Both the position numbers and the translations under genes were made by a program. Positions 44,202-53,289 of a stretch of 64,000 nt of DNA are shown here, in pieces; position 1 is the stretch's first letter; the number at the start of each line of letters is the position of its first letter. Origin of the DNA: Tsuneonella sediminis (GTDB lineage: Bacteria > Pseudomonadota > Alphaproteobacteria > Sphingomonadales > Sphingomonadaceae); contig NZ_JBNCBU010000002.1 of NCBI RefSeq assembly GCF_051912845.1, forward strand, positions 186,001-250,000, read 5' to 3'. The notes below the pieces were generated by a model. The model saw nothing but the letters and a program-made list of their open reading frames with translations. It made no database searches and was not told where the DNA came from.

Positions 44202-45391
44202 CCCCGCCCCTCCAGCTCGCGGGCGAAGTCACGCGCGACACGATCCCAGTTGAGCTGCGCGATCACGCGCGCGCGTGCCGCGGCCCCCAGGGCCGCCCGC
44301 CGCTCCGGATTGTCGATCAGCCCGCGCATTGCCGCCAGCAGCGCAGGAGCGTCGTCGGGCGGCACTAACAGGCCCGTTTCGCCGTCCACCACCAGTTCCG
44401 GATTGCCACCCACCCGCGTCGCCACCACAGCGCTGCCGGATGCCATCCCCTCGATCACCGTCAGCGAACAGGGCTCATTCCAGATCGACGGCAACACGAT
44501 TGCGTCCGCCCGTGCGTACAGATGCTTTAGTGTCCCGTGCGGCACGAAGCCGGTGAAAACGATCCGATCCCCCACCGCCGCCGCGCTCGCCGCCAGCCGC
44601 CGCTGATAGGCCGTCACCGCCGCCCCGTCAAAGAAGGACGACCCCGCGATCACTAACGTCGCCGCCGGATTGGATGCCGCCAGCGTGCGGAACGCCGCGA
44701 TCAGGACATGCACTCCCTTCTGTTCAACCAGCCGGCCAGCATAGAAGATCACCCCCTTGCCGTGAAGCGTCTCCAGCAGCGCTGCCGCGCCCCCCGCATC
44801 GTCTGACCCGAGTGGTTTGAATGTGTCGGGGTCGGTGCCGTTGATGACCACCCCGAACCGCCCCTCATGCTTCGGAAAGGCGGCGACGGCCCGCTTGCGG
44901 ATATAATCGCTGACGCAAATGATCCGGTCCGCCTTCGATAGCGCGCGCGCATAGAGCAAGCGTAATGGGCGCGAAATCAGATGGTCGTTGTGCATGTGGA
45001 GCACCAAACGCTGCCCGGCACGCTTTCGCACCATCGCGAGCAGGTTGGGCTCGTTCTGGATGCAGACGATGTCAAACCCGTCCAGCTGCCGCACCACCCG
45101 CCGACCATAGGACCAAACATTCTGGATCTTCAGCAACGGCCTGAGCGGGTTGCGTCCCCCGAGGCGGTCTCGCAAAGCCTTGGCGCGCTTCTCAGTCGTG
45201 GTCCAGGGTATCCCGACATAATGGACTCCCGGCTGGCCAGCGACGCCAGCAGGCCGCGAGAAGATCGTTATTTCGACGCCGTCACGAAGGTATCGTCGCA
45301 CCACCTCCTCGACCCAATGCTCCACCGCCCCGCCGTGGACCGGCGGCATCGGCAGCAGTTCTGGCAGTACGATTGCTACTCGGGTCGTCAT
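44198..45391 (-). CDS. glycosyltransferase family 4 protein
   Basis: A 397-residue GT-B enzyme. Key motifs are PMPPVHGGAVEHWVEEV at the acceptor side, VVINGTDPDTFKP, FYAGRLVEQKGVHVLIAAF near 215, and PSIWNEPCSLTVIEGMASGSAVVAT with E-x7-E. The N-terminus TTRVAIVLPELLPMPP fits the ATG at 45391, which overlaps the previous stop (ATGA); the open frame extends nine codons farther. It belongs to the same minus-strand operon as its neighbours. The transferred sugar is unknown. Confidence 0.88.
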   Translation of the reverse strand: MTTRVAIVLPELLPMPPVHGGAVEHWVEEVVRRYLRDGVEITIFSRPAGVAGQPGVHYVGIPWTTTEKRAKALRDRLGGRNPLRPLLKIQNVWSYGRRVVRQLDGFDIVCIQNEPNLLAMVRKRAGQRLVLHMHNDHLISRPLRLLYARALSKADRIICVSDYIRKRAVAAFPKHEGRFGVVINGTDPDTFKPLGSDDAGGAAALLETLHGKGVIFYAGRLVEQKGVHVLIAAFRTLAASNPAATLVIAGSSFFDGAAVTAYQRRLAASAAAVGDRIVFTGFVPHGTLKHLYARADAIVLPSIWNEPCSLTVIEGMASGSAVVATRVGGNPELVVDGETGLLVPPDDAPALLAAMRGLIDNPERRAALGAAARARVIAQLNWDRVARDFARELEGRG

Positions 45392-46566
45392 GCAGAGATC
45401 TCCTGCACCAACTCGCAATAGGATCTTGCAATCGCCGGCCAGGCTCGCCGAGCCAATGTCTCCGCCCGGTAGTTTGAAGCGTATTTCCGCCAGCTCTCCG
45501 GCGAGGTGCGAAAAAAGTCCTCGATGGCCTGACGCACGCTCTCCGCGCTTACAGGCAACTCGATCGTTGATGCTGGCATGCCTTCCGCCATCAGCGCACC
45601 AATCCCTCCCACTGGGGAAGCAATCAGCGGCCGTGCGTTCGAAGCCGCGAGCAATGCCACACCACTTTGTGAGAAAAATTCGCTGTACGGTAAAAGAAAG
45701 GCGTCACATTCCGCAATCAGTCGCTCTAGTGCTTCGTCCGGCACGTATCCGATCCGAAGATCAATTACTTCAGGATGGGCCCGTGCTAACGCTTCGCAGG
45801 CGCGCCAGTATCCTGGCTCCTCGTTATGCGGTTCTCCAGCTATTACCAGCGTTACTGGCGTTCCGCTGGCGGCGGCCGCAACCGTCGCCTCAATTGATTC
45901 TCGGATGCCTTTGTTACGCCGCAGAGCTCCGAAGACCAACAACCGCCCAGCCCCCGGTATCGGCGTCGGTTCGCCAAGGGGAAAAACGCCATGCTCGATC
46001 ACTGTGATCCGAGTCTTAATTTTGGGGAACGTCTCGAGAATTTTTTCTCTACCGGGCTCGCTAAGTACTACGACTGCCTCCGCCAGCCGATAACAAGATT
46101 CATGCATTTTCAGTTCGAGCCATCGAAACATTTTGGGTAGGCGCCACGCGTGCGGAACGGGATCATGCGCCACGAAGATTATTCTTGCTCCAGTAATCCG
46201 AAGAAGTGCGAGAATCGGCACCGAGAAGATCAATGGATCTGGTATAGTCACCACAAAGATTCGGTGGCGCGCCCGCGCGAGCAGCAAAGCAGCCAGCCCG
46301 CCAACCACCCGAGCAAGCGACCAAATTATCCGCACCAGCCTCGGCCCGTTGTCACGTCGCTCCCGCGGCGGGCGCATACGAGCAATGCCGGCACGCGGTA
46401 TTTCAAACCGCGCACTCTCAGCGCGAGGGGCCACGAAGGTTACTTCTGCCCCAACGTCTCCCATGCCCGCCACCAGTTCCTGCGCAAACAGCCCTGCGCC
46501 CGACGACAGCCATGCCCGAGTGAACACGCACAAACGAGGATGGCGTGGGACCTTCACCTTAGTCAC
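45388..46566 (-). CDS. glycosyltransferase (GT4-like)
   Basis: A 392-residue GT-B enzyme and the first gene of the minus-strand glycosyltransferase operon. The start CVFTRAWLSSGAGLFAQELVAGM gives the donor/acceptor loop. FVAHDPVPHAW, VVLSEPGREKI, and a C-domain with LVFGALRRNKGIRESIEATV and LPYSEFFSQSGVALLAASNARPLI follow. The E-x7-E motif is weak (SQSGVALLAASN), so the subfamily is uncertain. A hydrophobic stretch at about 90-125 could mediate membrane attachment. It has no gene in front other than the ugd remnant 150 bases upstream. Confidence 0.82.
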   Translation of the reverse strand: MTKVKVPRHPRLCVFTRAWLSSGAGLFAQELVAGMGDVGAEVTFVAPRAESARFEIPRAGIARMRPPRERRDNGPRLVRIIWSLARVVGGLAALLLARARHRIFVVTIPDPLIFSVPILALLRITGARIIFVAHDPVPHAWRLPKMFRWLELKMHESCYRLAEAVVVLSEPGREKILETFPKIKTRITVIEHGVFPLGEPTPIPGAGRLLVFGALRRNKGIRESIEATVAAAASGTPVTLVIAGEPHNEEPGYWRACEALARAHPEVIDLRIGYVPDEALERLIAECDAFLLPYSEFFSQSGVALLAASNARPLIASPVGGIGALMAEGMPASTIELPVSAESVRQAIEDFFRTSPESWRKYASNYRAETLARRAWPAIARSYCELVQEISA

Positions 46567-46715
46567 CCTCGCGCTTGACGGAGGTTAGGTGTTCGCAGGG
46601 TCAGGTCTGCAACGCGCCAGTAGCTGTACAATAGCGAAATCATCTCTGAATTCTCGAACTCTTTTGGCACCGAGTAAGTCCTACCCACGTACCAATGCGC
46701 ATGCCTCGGCAGTGC

Positions 46716-46937
46716 TTATTTGATGGAACCCGCATCCTCGACGGTCTTGAGCAGTGCCAGCGTGTCCTCGCGAAAAGAGCTGCCGCCATAGCCGGGGCCG
46801 GCATGGAGGAACTTGGCGCCGATGCGTCCGTCCCTCCCGATTCCGCGCGCAACGTCCTGAACGTTTGCCCCGACCTCGTGCCCGAAATCGGCAAAGCACG
46901 CGCTCGATACCAGACCGACATAGTCCGAGCCGACCAT
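46716..46937 (-). pseudogene. ugd: internally deleted UDP-glucose 6-dehydrogenase remnant
   Basis: A 73-codon frame joins two distant parts of UDP-glucose dehydrogenase. Residues 1-23 are the N-terminal Rossmann start (AMVGSDYVGLVSSACFADFGHEV). Without a break they continue into the central segment that carries the active site in intact enzymes (ANVQDVARGIGRDGRIGAKFLHAGPGYGGSSF), about 200 residues farther on in the family. The catalytic Cys of GGSCF is Ser here, and the following Pro-Lys is Arg-Glu. It then stops. This is a deletion product, not a working enzyme, at the end of the glycosyltransferase operon and next to a recombinase gene. Confidence 0.85.
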
Positions 46938-47059
46938 CGCAATCTTCTTTTGATTCCTCGAGTGCCCTTGAGCCGCCGGTCACACTCGTGCGACCGGGGA
47001 CGCGCGCATCGGTCACAACACACAAGTTGTCAATGGCTTACCCGTCGCCTTCGTTGCTC

Positions 47060-48025
47060 TCATGCAATTTCCGGATGGTAGCAACTCGACCGACTCCGTT
47101 GCCCTTGCAGTTTTGCCCAGCGTCGGTGGTGCATCTCGCCCGCCGCTGCGTACTCGACATATCGCGCGAGAACCGCGTGGCTGCGCCACCCGCCAGCCTG
47201 CATGATGCCGAGAGCGTCTACGCCCGCGACCAGCATGTCTTGCGCCGCTCCCACCCGCATCGAGTGTCCCGAGAGATGGCTGACTTGGTCGGGAGACAGA
47301 CCCGCGCGCCGTGCGACGACCTTGATCCGGCGACGGATTGAAGAGGTATCGAGCGACGTGGGCGAGAGCGTGCCGGTGTGAAGACCGCGGAACAGTGGGC
47401 CCTGCGCTATCCCTGTGAGGTCGAGCCATCGCCGCAGGCGGGCTGCGCTCGCCGCCGAGAGGAATGCCACCCGCCCGTCACCGAACGGGTCGGACTTCGA
47501 ACGCGGAACCACGAGACTGCCAAGGTCGGCAGAGACGTGCTCAACGTGGATGGCGGCGAGTTCGGCACTGCGGCACAGCGTGTCGTATCCCACGCTGAAG
47601 AGCGCGGCGTCCCGCGCACCCAACAGCGTGTCGGGACAGGCCGCCGCGATCCTCTCAAGCATCCCGGCGGTGAGACCAAGCGCCTGCCGCGGGCGACGCC
47701 GTTTCGCGCGCGTTGCCCGCCGCAACGCGAGGAACACGTCGCTGTGGCGCAGCGGCGAAGGCAGGTCCGAGATCCTGTGTGCGAACTGGATCGCGCACAC
47801 CCGCCGCCTGATCGTGGCGATCGACTTCGAGTTTGTTTCCTCGTCAATAAAGCGGGCGACCGATGCGGGCGAGGCGGGCAGCCAGTTTTGGCCACTCCGA
47901 ACGCACCAACTCATAAACACGAGGAGATCATTTCGGTAGCCACGAAGAGTGATCGGAGAATATGCTCCGTCGCAGCGAGCGAGTATCGCGTCGAGGTGAC
48001 ACAGACCTGCCGAACGACCAGACAC
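47060..48025 (-). CDS. tyrosine recombinase/integrase
   Basis: About 321 residues from a GTG at 48025; a TTG at 48082 would extend the frame but overlap the divergent regulator. The N-terminal SAM-like DNA-binding domain contains SPITLRGYRNDLLVFMSWC. The catalytic domain has Arg in DTLCRSAELAAI, a Lys in VPRSKSDPFG, His and Arg in LSGHSMRVGAAQDML, Trp in GGWRSHAVLARY, and a Tyr candidate in RYVEYAA. The set fits plasmid- or element-borne integrases. Nothing else here looks like a full phage or ICE, so it may be a stranded recombinase. It lies between the ugd remnant and an XRE regulator. Confidence 0.85.
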   Translation of the reverse strand: MSGRSAGLCHLDAILARCDGAYSPITLRGYRNDLLVFMSWCVRSGQNWLPASPASVARFIDEETNSKSIATIRRRVCAIQFAHRISDLPSPLRHSDVFLALRRATRAKRRRPRQALGLTAGMLERIAAACPDTLLGARDAALFSVGYDTLCRSAELAAIHVEHVSADLGSLVVPRSKSDPFGDGRVAFLSAASAARLRRWLDLTGIAQGPLFRGLHTGTLSPTSLDTSSIRRRIKVVARRAGLSPDQVSHLSGHSMRVGAAQDMLVAGVDALGIMQAGGWRSHAVLARYVEYAAAGEMHHRRWAKLQGQRSRSSCYHPEIA

Positions 48026-48064
48026 GACGAGTTTTATGACGCAAAATACGACACAAGACAAGCT

Positions 48065-48301
48065 TTGATAAGCGCGGCGCAAATTCGGGCGTCACGCGCC
48101 CTGATCGGGATATCGGCGGCTGAGTTAGGCGTCAGAGCGGGCCTGCCTTTGCGGACGATCCAGCGATTTGAAACCGCTCAGGGCATTCCCCCGTCTCGAG
48201 GTGGCACGCTCGCCAAGGTAAAGACCGCGCTCGAGGTCGCGGGCATCGAGTTCATCGGTGATCCGCTCGCCTCGCCCGGTGTTCGCCTGCGCCGCCCCTA
48301 G
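48065..48301 (+). CDS. XRE-family helix-turn-helix regulator
   Basis: A 78-residue protein from a TTG start. Residues about 2-60 give an XRE-type HTH: ISAAQIRASRALIG, ISAAELGVRAGLPLRTIQRFET, then a helix GGTLAKVKTALEVAG and a strand IEFIGDP. It is divergent from the integrase gene, as is usual for regulators of recombinase or element maintenance genes, and it converges on the small HGG-type gene two bases away. TTG is chosen because the upstream frame is not coding in this register. Confidence 0.75.
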   Translation: MISAAQIRASRALIGISAAELGVRAGLPLRTIQRFETAQGIPPSRGGTLAKVKTALEVAGIEFIGDPLASPGVRLRRP

Positions 48302-48302
48302 C

Positions 48303-48569
48303 TCAGGACAGGTCCCGTAAGGTCTGACGCGCCTCGCGCATCAGTTGCGCCAGCTTCCGCCGCATCTCGATCATCTCGCGGGTATAGAGCCCGCTCTTGA
48401 GCGCGTTCTGATTACCCTTCGGCGCGCCCGACCCGGCCGCGCCCCCGTGCATGCGGCAGCGCCGCTTTCCGCTCACCGCGGGCGCGCGGCAAGGCGTACC
48501 GCCCCTGGTCTTCGCGCCGCAGCGCGGGCTGGCCCGCATCGGTTCGGTGTTGCGCGAATGGTCCGTCAT
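48303..48569 (-). CDS. HGG-motif small protein
   Basis: An 88-residue basic protein of the type annotated HGGxxxxG. It has CGAKTRGGTPCRAPA and CRMHGGAAGSGAPKGNQNALKSGLY, where the Cys/His residues may bind metal. A helical Arg-rich tail ends the protein. The family appears in phage-like or plasmid regions of alphaproteobacteria, and its role is unknown. It precedes the XRE gene stop by two bases and follows the next protein by 36 bases, so the two minus-strand genes look paired. Confidence 0.7.
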   Translation of the reverse strand: MTDHSRNTEPMRASPRCGAKTRGGTPCRAPAVSGKRRCRMHGGAAGSGAPKGNQNALKSGLYTREMIEMRRKLAQLMREARQTLRDLS

Positions 48570-48605
48570 GTCTGCCACGTCACAAACGCACCAAGACCAG
48601 CGCGA

Positions 48606-49241
48606 TCACCTGCGGCGGCCTGCCGCCTGGCGCACGCGGGCCTGATCGCCCGAGGGTTCGATCGAACCGGCTCCCTCGTCGCCGAGCTGGCGGTTGCCGC
48701 CCGGTATCGTGTTGTCCTTGGCAAGGCTGACATCACCGACGATCGCCTGCCCGCCCGCCTCGACGGTGACGTGCTCGACGGTGATCTTCTGCTGTCCCTT
48801 GCCGCGATGCCTGTCGAGCGCGGCAAGCTGCCGCTCGTAGAGACTCATCAGCTTCGCCGCGTGCTTGAGGTTCTGGTCGCGTCCCTCGAACGTCTGCTGC
48901 TCCAACATGGCCCGTCGCATGCACTCCATCGCCGCGTTGTGCACCGACAGCATCTGCACCGCGAGCATCCCTTCGAGCTCGCTGCGCGGGGCGATGCTGC
49001 GTAGCGCGTCGTACGTCGCCTGCAGTTCGCGCTCCCTGGTCTCTTCGGGTTTCCGGGCCGGCTGCCACAAGGCTTCGAGCGCCTGGCTAATCGCCGTGAT
49101 CTGGAACGCCTCGGACGTCGATCCAACCGCCTCGGCCACGCCTTCGGGGGTCACCTCGAACGTCTTGCCCTTCGGCGAGCCGGACGTTTTCTTCGGGTTC
49201 GCCTTTGCCGCTTTCGCCGACGTCACGTCTCGCGCTCCCAT
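48606..49241 (-). CDS. conserved hypothetical protein paired with HGG-motif protein
   Basis: The 211-residue protein begins with a Lys/Ala-rich tail of about 30 residues. A helical core follows: ELEGMLAVQMLSVHNAAMECMRRAMLEQQTFEGR, then NLKHAAKLMSLYERQLAALDRHRGKGQQKITVEHVTVEAGGQAIVG. The two last motifs recur in alphaproteobacterial proteins next to HGG-motif genes, but their function is not known to me. It has no membrane segment. It reads in the same direction as the HGG gene and may form an operon with it. Confidence 0.68.
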   Translation of the reverse strand: MGARDVTSAKAAKANPKKTSGSPKGKTFEVTPEGVAEAVGSTSEAFQITAISQALEALWQPARKPEETRERELQATYDALRSIAPRSELEGMLAVQMLSVHNAAMECMRRAMLEQQTFEGRDQNLKHAAKLMSLYERQLAALDRHRGKGQQKITVEHVTVEAGGQAIVGDVSLAKDNTIPGGNRQLGDEGAGSIEPSGDQARVRQAAGRRR

Positions 49242-49546
49242 CCCCGGAAAAACAGGACCGTGATGATACTAGCGGCTCCCGGCTGCGCGGAAAAGGTGCT
49301 GAAATCCACTGTGCATGGGGTTGAATTGCATTTCTGCGTTTCCCCCCCTCCCCCCTTGCCCGATAACGCCACGTCGCGGGCATGATCGAGCGCCAAGTTC
49401 AAGTGCCCGTGGTTGATCTCGACCGCACGTCCGGCCAGAGACCCGGATCGCCGCCGCCCGCCCTACCGGGAGCTGCCTGAGAGGTGTGAGCATGGGCCCG
49501 CGATCGTGATGCTTCCACCTGGCTGATCTCTGCCACGCGATCCGCC
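49242..49546. other. 305-bp gap between the element-like genes and the hybrid kinase
   Basis: Holds a C-rich run near 49347-49360 and a 32-codon plus-strand frame (49382-49480) rich in Pro/Gly. No promoter, RNA or coding signal could be fixed. Confidence 0.4.
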
Positions 49547-52500
49547 CTAGGCAGCCAGCAAATCCCGCATCTCCCTGAGCAGCCGCCGTTTCTCCTCGAT
49601 TGACAGGGTCGGAAGGCGTTCCTCGGCGCCGAGGCTCGCTTCGCCTAGCCCTTCTTCGCCGAAATACGCGGCAATTCCCGCAATCTGATGCAACAAGCCC
49701 GCGACTTCCTCGATCGAGCGCCCTTCCAGTTTCCCTTCGCGCAAAGCCTCGTCGATCGCGTTCAGGACCTGCTGCTTCCGCTCGCGATACATGGCCGCCA
49801 GCCGGCCGTTGACGAGAGGATCGTCCGTGCTGTCCTCGCTCTCGTCATTGCTTCGCAGGTGACATTCAAGCGCACTTCGCAGGTCCCTGAGCCGCACGGG
49901 CTTGGCAATATGCCCCTGCATGCCGGAGGCCAGGCACGCCTTGATGTCGTCGGCATAGGCGTTGGCAGTCAACGCCACGATGGGCAGGCTTTCGGGCGTG
50001 AATCCTACGCTGCGCAGGCGCCGCGTCGCTTCGAGTCCGTCGAGTTCCGGCATCTGGACGTCCATCAGGACCATATCAAAGTCCTGTCTCTGTCCCCGTG
50101 CCTCGATAACCTTGGACACTGCGTCGCGGCCATTGCTGGCCACTTCTCCCTCGAACCCGGCCTGGCGCAACATGCCGAGGGTCAGGGCCTGGTTGATGGG
50201 ATTGTCATCCGCGACGAGAATCCGAGCCTGGCGGGGGATGCGCCGCGATGGACCTGCGGGGCTGACATGGTCCGCGGTCACCAGCGGCGGGGCGCATTGC
50301 TCCAGCGGCAGGTCGAGCAGGAAGGTCGTCCCCTCGCCTTCCTTGCTCTGCACGCTCAACGCCCCCCCCATCTTCTCGGCGAGTTGCCGACTGATCGGTA
50401 ACCCCAGTCCGGTGCCGCCAAACCGGCGCGCGATGCTTGCATCGGCCTGGCTGAATTTCTCGAACACGAGCCCGACGCTTTGTTCGGGAATGCCGATGCC
50501 GGTGTCAGTCACTGCTATCTGCAACCGTCTGACCCCTGGGTTATCGACAGTGTTGGCCGCCACGCGGACCGAGCCGCGCTCGGTGAACTTCACGGCATTG
50601 CCGACGAGATTGAGCACGATCTGCCTCAGCCGCATCGCATCGGACAAAAGCCATTCCGGGACCGCCTCAGCGACGGCGAGATCGAGGTGGAGGCCCTTTT
50701 GCTGCGCCACGGGGCGCATGAGTTGAACGATCCCATCCAGCTTATTGCGCAGATCGACCGGTTCACTGATAATCGCCATCTGGCCAGACTCGATCTTCGC
50801 CAGATCCAGAAGATCGTTGAGCAGACGCAGCATGGCCCGGCCCGAGTCTGCGATCATTTCGATCTGTCCGCGGACTTCGTCCGATAGCTCGTTAGCCAGC
50901 GCCAGCTCGGTGAAACCAATGACGCCATTCATCGGTGTCCGGATTTCGTGGCTCATGTTGGCGAGAAACGCGGATTTGGCTTCCGCTGCCGCTTCCGCCT
51001 CCGCCTTTGCCTCGACCAGTTCTGCTTCGAGACGCTTCGTGCCGTCGACATTCCGCAATGAGGCGATGATACCGCATGGATCGCTCGTCGTAGGGTCGCG
51101 GAGCAAACCGCAGTTAGCCTCGAGCCAGTTGAATTCACCTGGCCGAACCAGACTTTCAGCGCGAAATGCGAGCCGTTCCTTGTCAGATTGACCCTCCCTC
51201 AAGCGTTGAAAGGCCTCCTTGACCGCGCGCTCTTCTTCTCGATGAAGCCTAGTGATCAGCTTGTGCCCAATCAGTCGTTCGTGCGGGACTTCGAACACAT
51301 TGGTTGCTGACGGCGAGGCATATGTGCACCGGCCTGTCAGATCGAGACGCACAACCGCGTCGGTGGCATTGTCCGCGAGCAGGGCAAGCTGGGCCTCCCG
51401 GTCGGCGATCTGCTTGCGTGCGATGTGCCGTTCGGTGATGTCGCTTACTACCCCGATGAAAGAGGTGACGTTGCCGCGGCTGTCGACCTCGGGACCAAAC
51501 ACCACGTGTACCCAGACGACAGTGCCATCCGCACGCAGCCAGCGAAACTCGGCATCGCCGCTCTTCCCCGCCTCGACACATGCGGACCAGATATCAATGA
51601 CCCGCTCCAGGTCGTCAGGGTGGAGGGCGCTAGCCCAGCCCTCGCCCTCCCACTCGTCATCCTTGAGGCCGGTGAGCGCTTTCCATCTCTCATTCACGTA
51701 GTTGCAGCTGCCGTCGGGGGTGGTTCGGAAGATGCCGGCAGGTGCCATGTCGGCGAGCGCAGCAAACCGCTTTTCGCTCTCGACCAGCAGCTCCATCGCC
51801 GCTCGCTGCTCGGTAATGTCGTGCGCGACACCAACGAATCCGCAGATGCGGCCATCGGGATCGAATTCGGCCGAGTTAACCGTCTCGCACCAGAAAGCGC
51901 GCCCTTCCGCGTCCCGAAAACGGAGGATGCGGTGACGGACATCACCGGGTTTGTGAAAGCCGGTAAACGCCGGATCGTCTTCGAACTCCTCGCCGCTCGC
52001 GAGAAGCCTCTTCCAGCCCGCCCCGAGAATCTCTTCACTCTCGAAACCGAATTGCTTGAGCCAGGCACTGTTGACGTAGGTGAGGTCACCTTCGGCGTCC
52101 GCCTGAAAGATACCGACCGGAGAGGCCTCGGCCAGCCGACGGAACCTCGCTTCGCTCGAGCTGAGTTCCCGCCTGATGACCGCCCGATTGGCAAGCGCAA
52201 TAGCCACCGGGAGGCCGACCGACAGGCAGGCGGCCATGAAGGCCTGGAGCGTGATCAGGTCCACCCGCTCGGGACCCTCTACGGGCGCGAGCGGACCCTG
52301 GTCCCGGGCGTAAGCAATCGCGGCGGCCGCGGAGAAGACGGCTACCGCGAGCGCCGTGCCAGACCTGCCGGTAGTAAACGCGGCGAGCAAGATCACCGGC
52401 AGCGCGAGAAACAGGAAGGGGTAGGAACGCTGCCCGAAGATCAGGACAACCGCCACTAATAGGCTTAAGCCCAACAACGCCTTGTTCGAAATGCTAATGA

Positions 52501-53077
52501 CCGGTTCGGAAGGGTGACTGCCAAATCCACGCAACGCCAGCACCATGGCGGTGAAGACTGGGATGGCCATGCAATGCCCGACAAGCCAGGTCGCGAATGC
52601 ATCGAGATAGCCGACAGACCCCTGAAAAGAGAGAATGGCAGACGCGAGGAAACCAGGAACGATCGGGCAAACCGCCCCCAAAAGAGCCAGGACGGCAAGG
52701 TCGCTTTGCTTTGCAAGCGGATCGCGATTCTTGAAAACGAGTTCGAGCGCTATCAGCACGATTGCCATCTCAAGGACGTTAGCCAGTGCCAGGCCCAGAG
52801 CCACGACTGGCATAGCGACAGCTGCCAGGTTGGCCACCGTTCCAGAAAGAACGCAGGCCAGAAGGCATGAGACGACGAACGTGCGAGGTTTGCCGAACAA
52901 CAAGCCGATGACGATCGCATTCGCGATCCACAATCCGGCTAGCTGGCCATCATTAAGGGAGGCGATGTTCAGCAGATAAGCGCAAAGCGCAAATATAACC
53001 GCTGTTGCGAGGGCGGCGGACAGGTGCCCCCGATTGCCGTTCAAACCCGTTGCGATTTGGTTGCCTGCGACTCCCAT
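49547..53077 (-). CDS. MASE1-PAS-hybrid histidine kinase with receiver and HPt-like end
   Basis: An 1176-residue multidomain signalling protein. Residues about 15-300 are eight hydrophobic helices of MASE1 type (GLWIANAIVIGLLF). Three PAS domains follow (about 305-680), each ending in a V-x-x-D-I-T-E-like strand. The HisKA site is MSHEIRTPMNGVIGF (His710), then N-box LNLVGNAVKFTERG, G1 DTGIGIP, and G2 GTGLGLPISRQ. A receiver domain has VLMDVQMPELDG (Asp1006) and IAKPVR. The last ~85 residues include LLHQIAGIAAYFGEEGL, an HPt-like His1130. Such proteins pass phosphate to a separate regulator. No partner lies nearby; it probably senses membrane or redox cues. Confidence 0.92.
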   Translation of the reverse strand: MGVAGNQIATGLNGNRGHLSAALATAVIFALCAYLLNIASLNDGQLAGLWIANAIVIGLLFGKPRTFVVSCLLACVLSGTVANLAAVAMPVVALGLALANVLEMAIVLIALELVFKNRDPLAKQSDLAVLALLGAVCPIVPGFLASAILSFQGSVGYLDAFATWLVGHCMAIPVFTAMVLALRGFGSHPSEPVISISNKALLGLSLLVAVVLIFGQRSYPFLFLALPVILLAAFTTGRSGTALAVAVFSAAAAIAYARDQGPLAPVEGPERVDLITLQAFMAACLSVGLPVAIALANRAVIRRELSSSEARFRRLAEASPVGIFQADAEGDLTYVNSAWLKQFGFESEEILGAGWKRLLASGEEFEDDPAFTGFHKPGDVRHRILRFRDAEGRAFWCETVNSAEFDPDGRICGFVGVAHDITEQRAAMELLVESEKRFAALADMAPAGIFRTTPDGSCNYVNERWKALTGLKDDEWEGEGWASALHPDDLERVIDIWSACVEAGKSGDAEFRWLRADGTVVWVHVVFGPEVDSRGNVTSFIGVVSDITERHIARKQIADREAQLALLADNATDAVVRLDLTGRCTYASPSATNVFEVPHERLIGHKLITRLHREEERAVKEAFQRLREGQSDKERLAFRAESLVRPGEFNWLEANCGLLRDPTTSDPCGIIASLRNVDGTKRLEAELVEAKAEAEAAAEAKSAFLANMSHEIRTPMNGVIGFTELALANELSDEVRGQIEMIADSGRAMLRLLNDLLDLAKIESGQMAIISEPVDLRNKLDGIVQLMRPVAQQKGLHLDLAVAEAVPEWLLSDAMRLRQIVLNLVGNAVKFTERGSVRVAANTVDNPGVRRLQIAVTDTGIGIPEQSVGLVFEKFSQADASIARRFGGTGLGLPISRQLAEKMGGALSVQSKEGEGTTFLLDLPLEQCAPPLVTADHVSPAGPSRRIPRQARILVADDNPINQALTLGMLRQAGFEGEVASNGRDAVSKVIEARGQRQDFDMVLMDVQMPELDGLEATRRLRSVGFTPESLPIVALTANAYADDIKACLASGMQGHIAKPVRLRDLRSALECHLRSNDESEDSTDDPLVNGRLAAMYRERKQQVLNAIDEALREGKLEGRSIEEVAGLLHQIAGIAAYFGEEGLGEASLGAEERLPTLSIEEKRRLLREMRDLLAA

Positions 53078-53289
53078 CTCACGGGCTTGCGCCAGTCGTG
53101 GTCAATTATGTGTTCGCCCTGGGTTACGCATTATTGCGTGTCCGATTTTTGCGATACACAGGTACGATCTCATCATCCCGGCGCCCCGCCTGCCTGACAA
53201 CAGTCATTATCAGACCTGTTGCTAGCAGTATCCGACATCCTCTTTGGGCCAGCCACCACTTCGATACCTGCACGGCCGAGAACGACTGC

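Noticed and set aside
34000..49300. Complete integrative element or prophage
   Set aside because: Only an integrase, a regulator and two small genes are seen; there are no structural, replication or conjugation genes and no flanking repeats found by eye.
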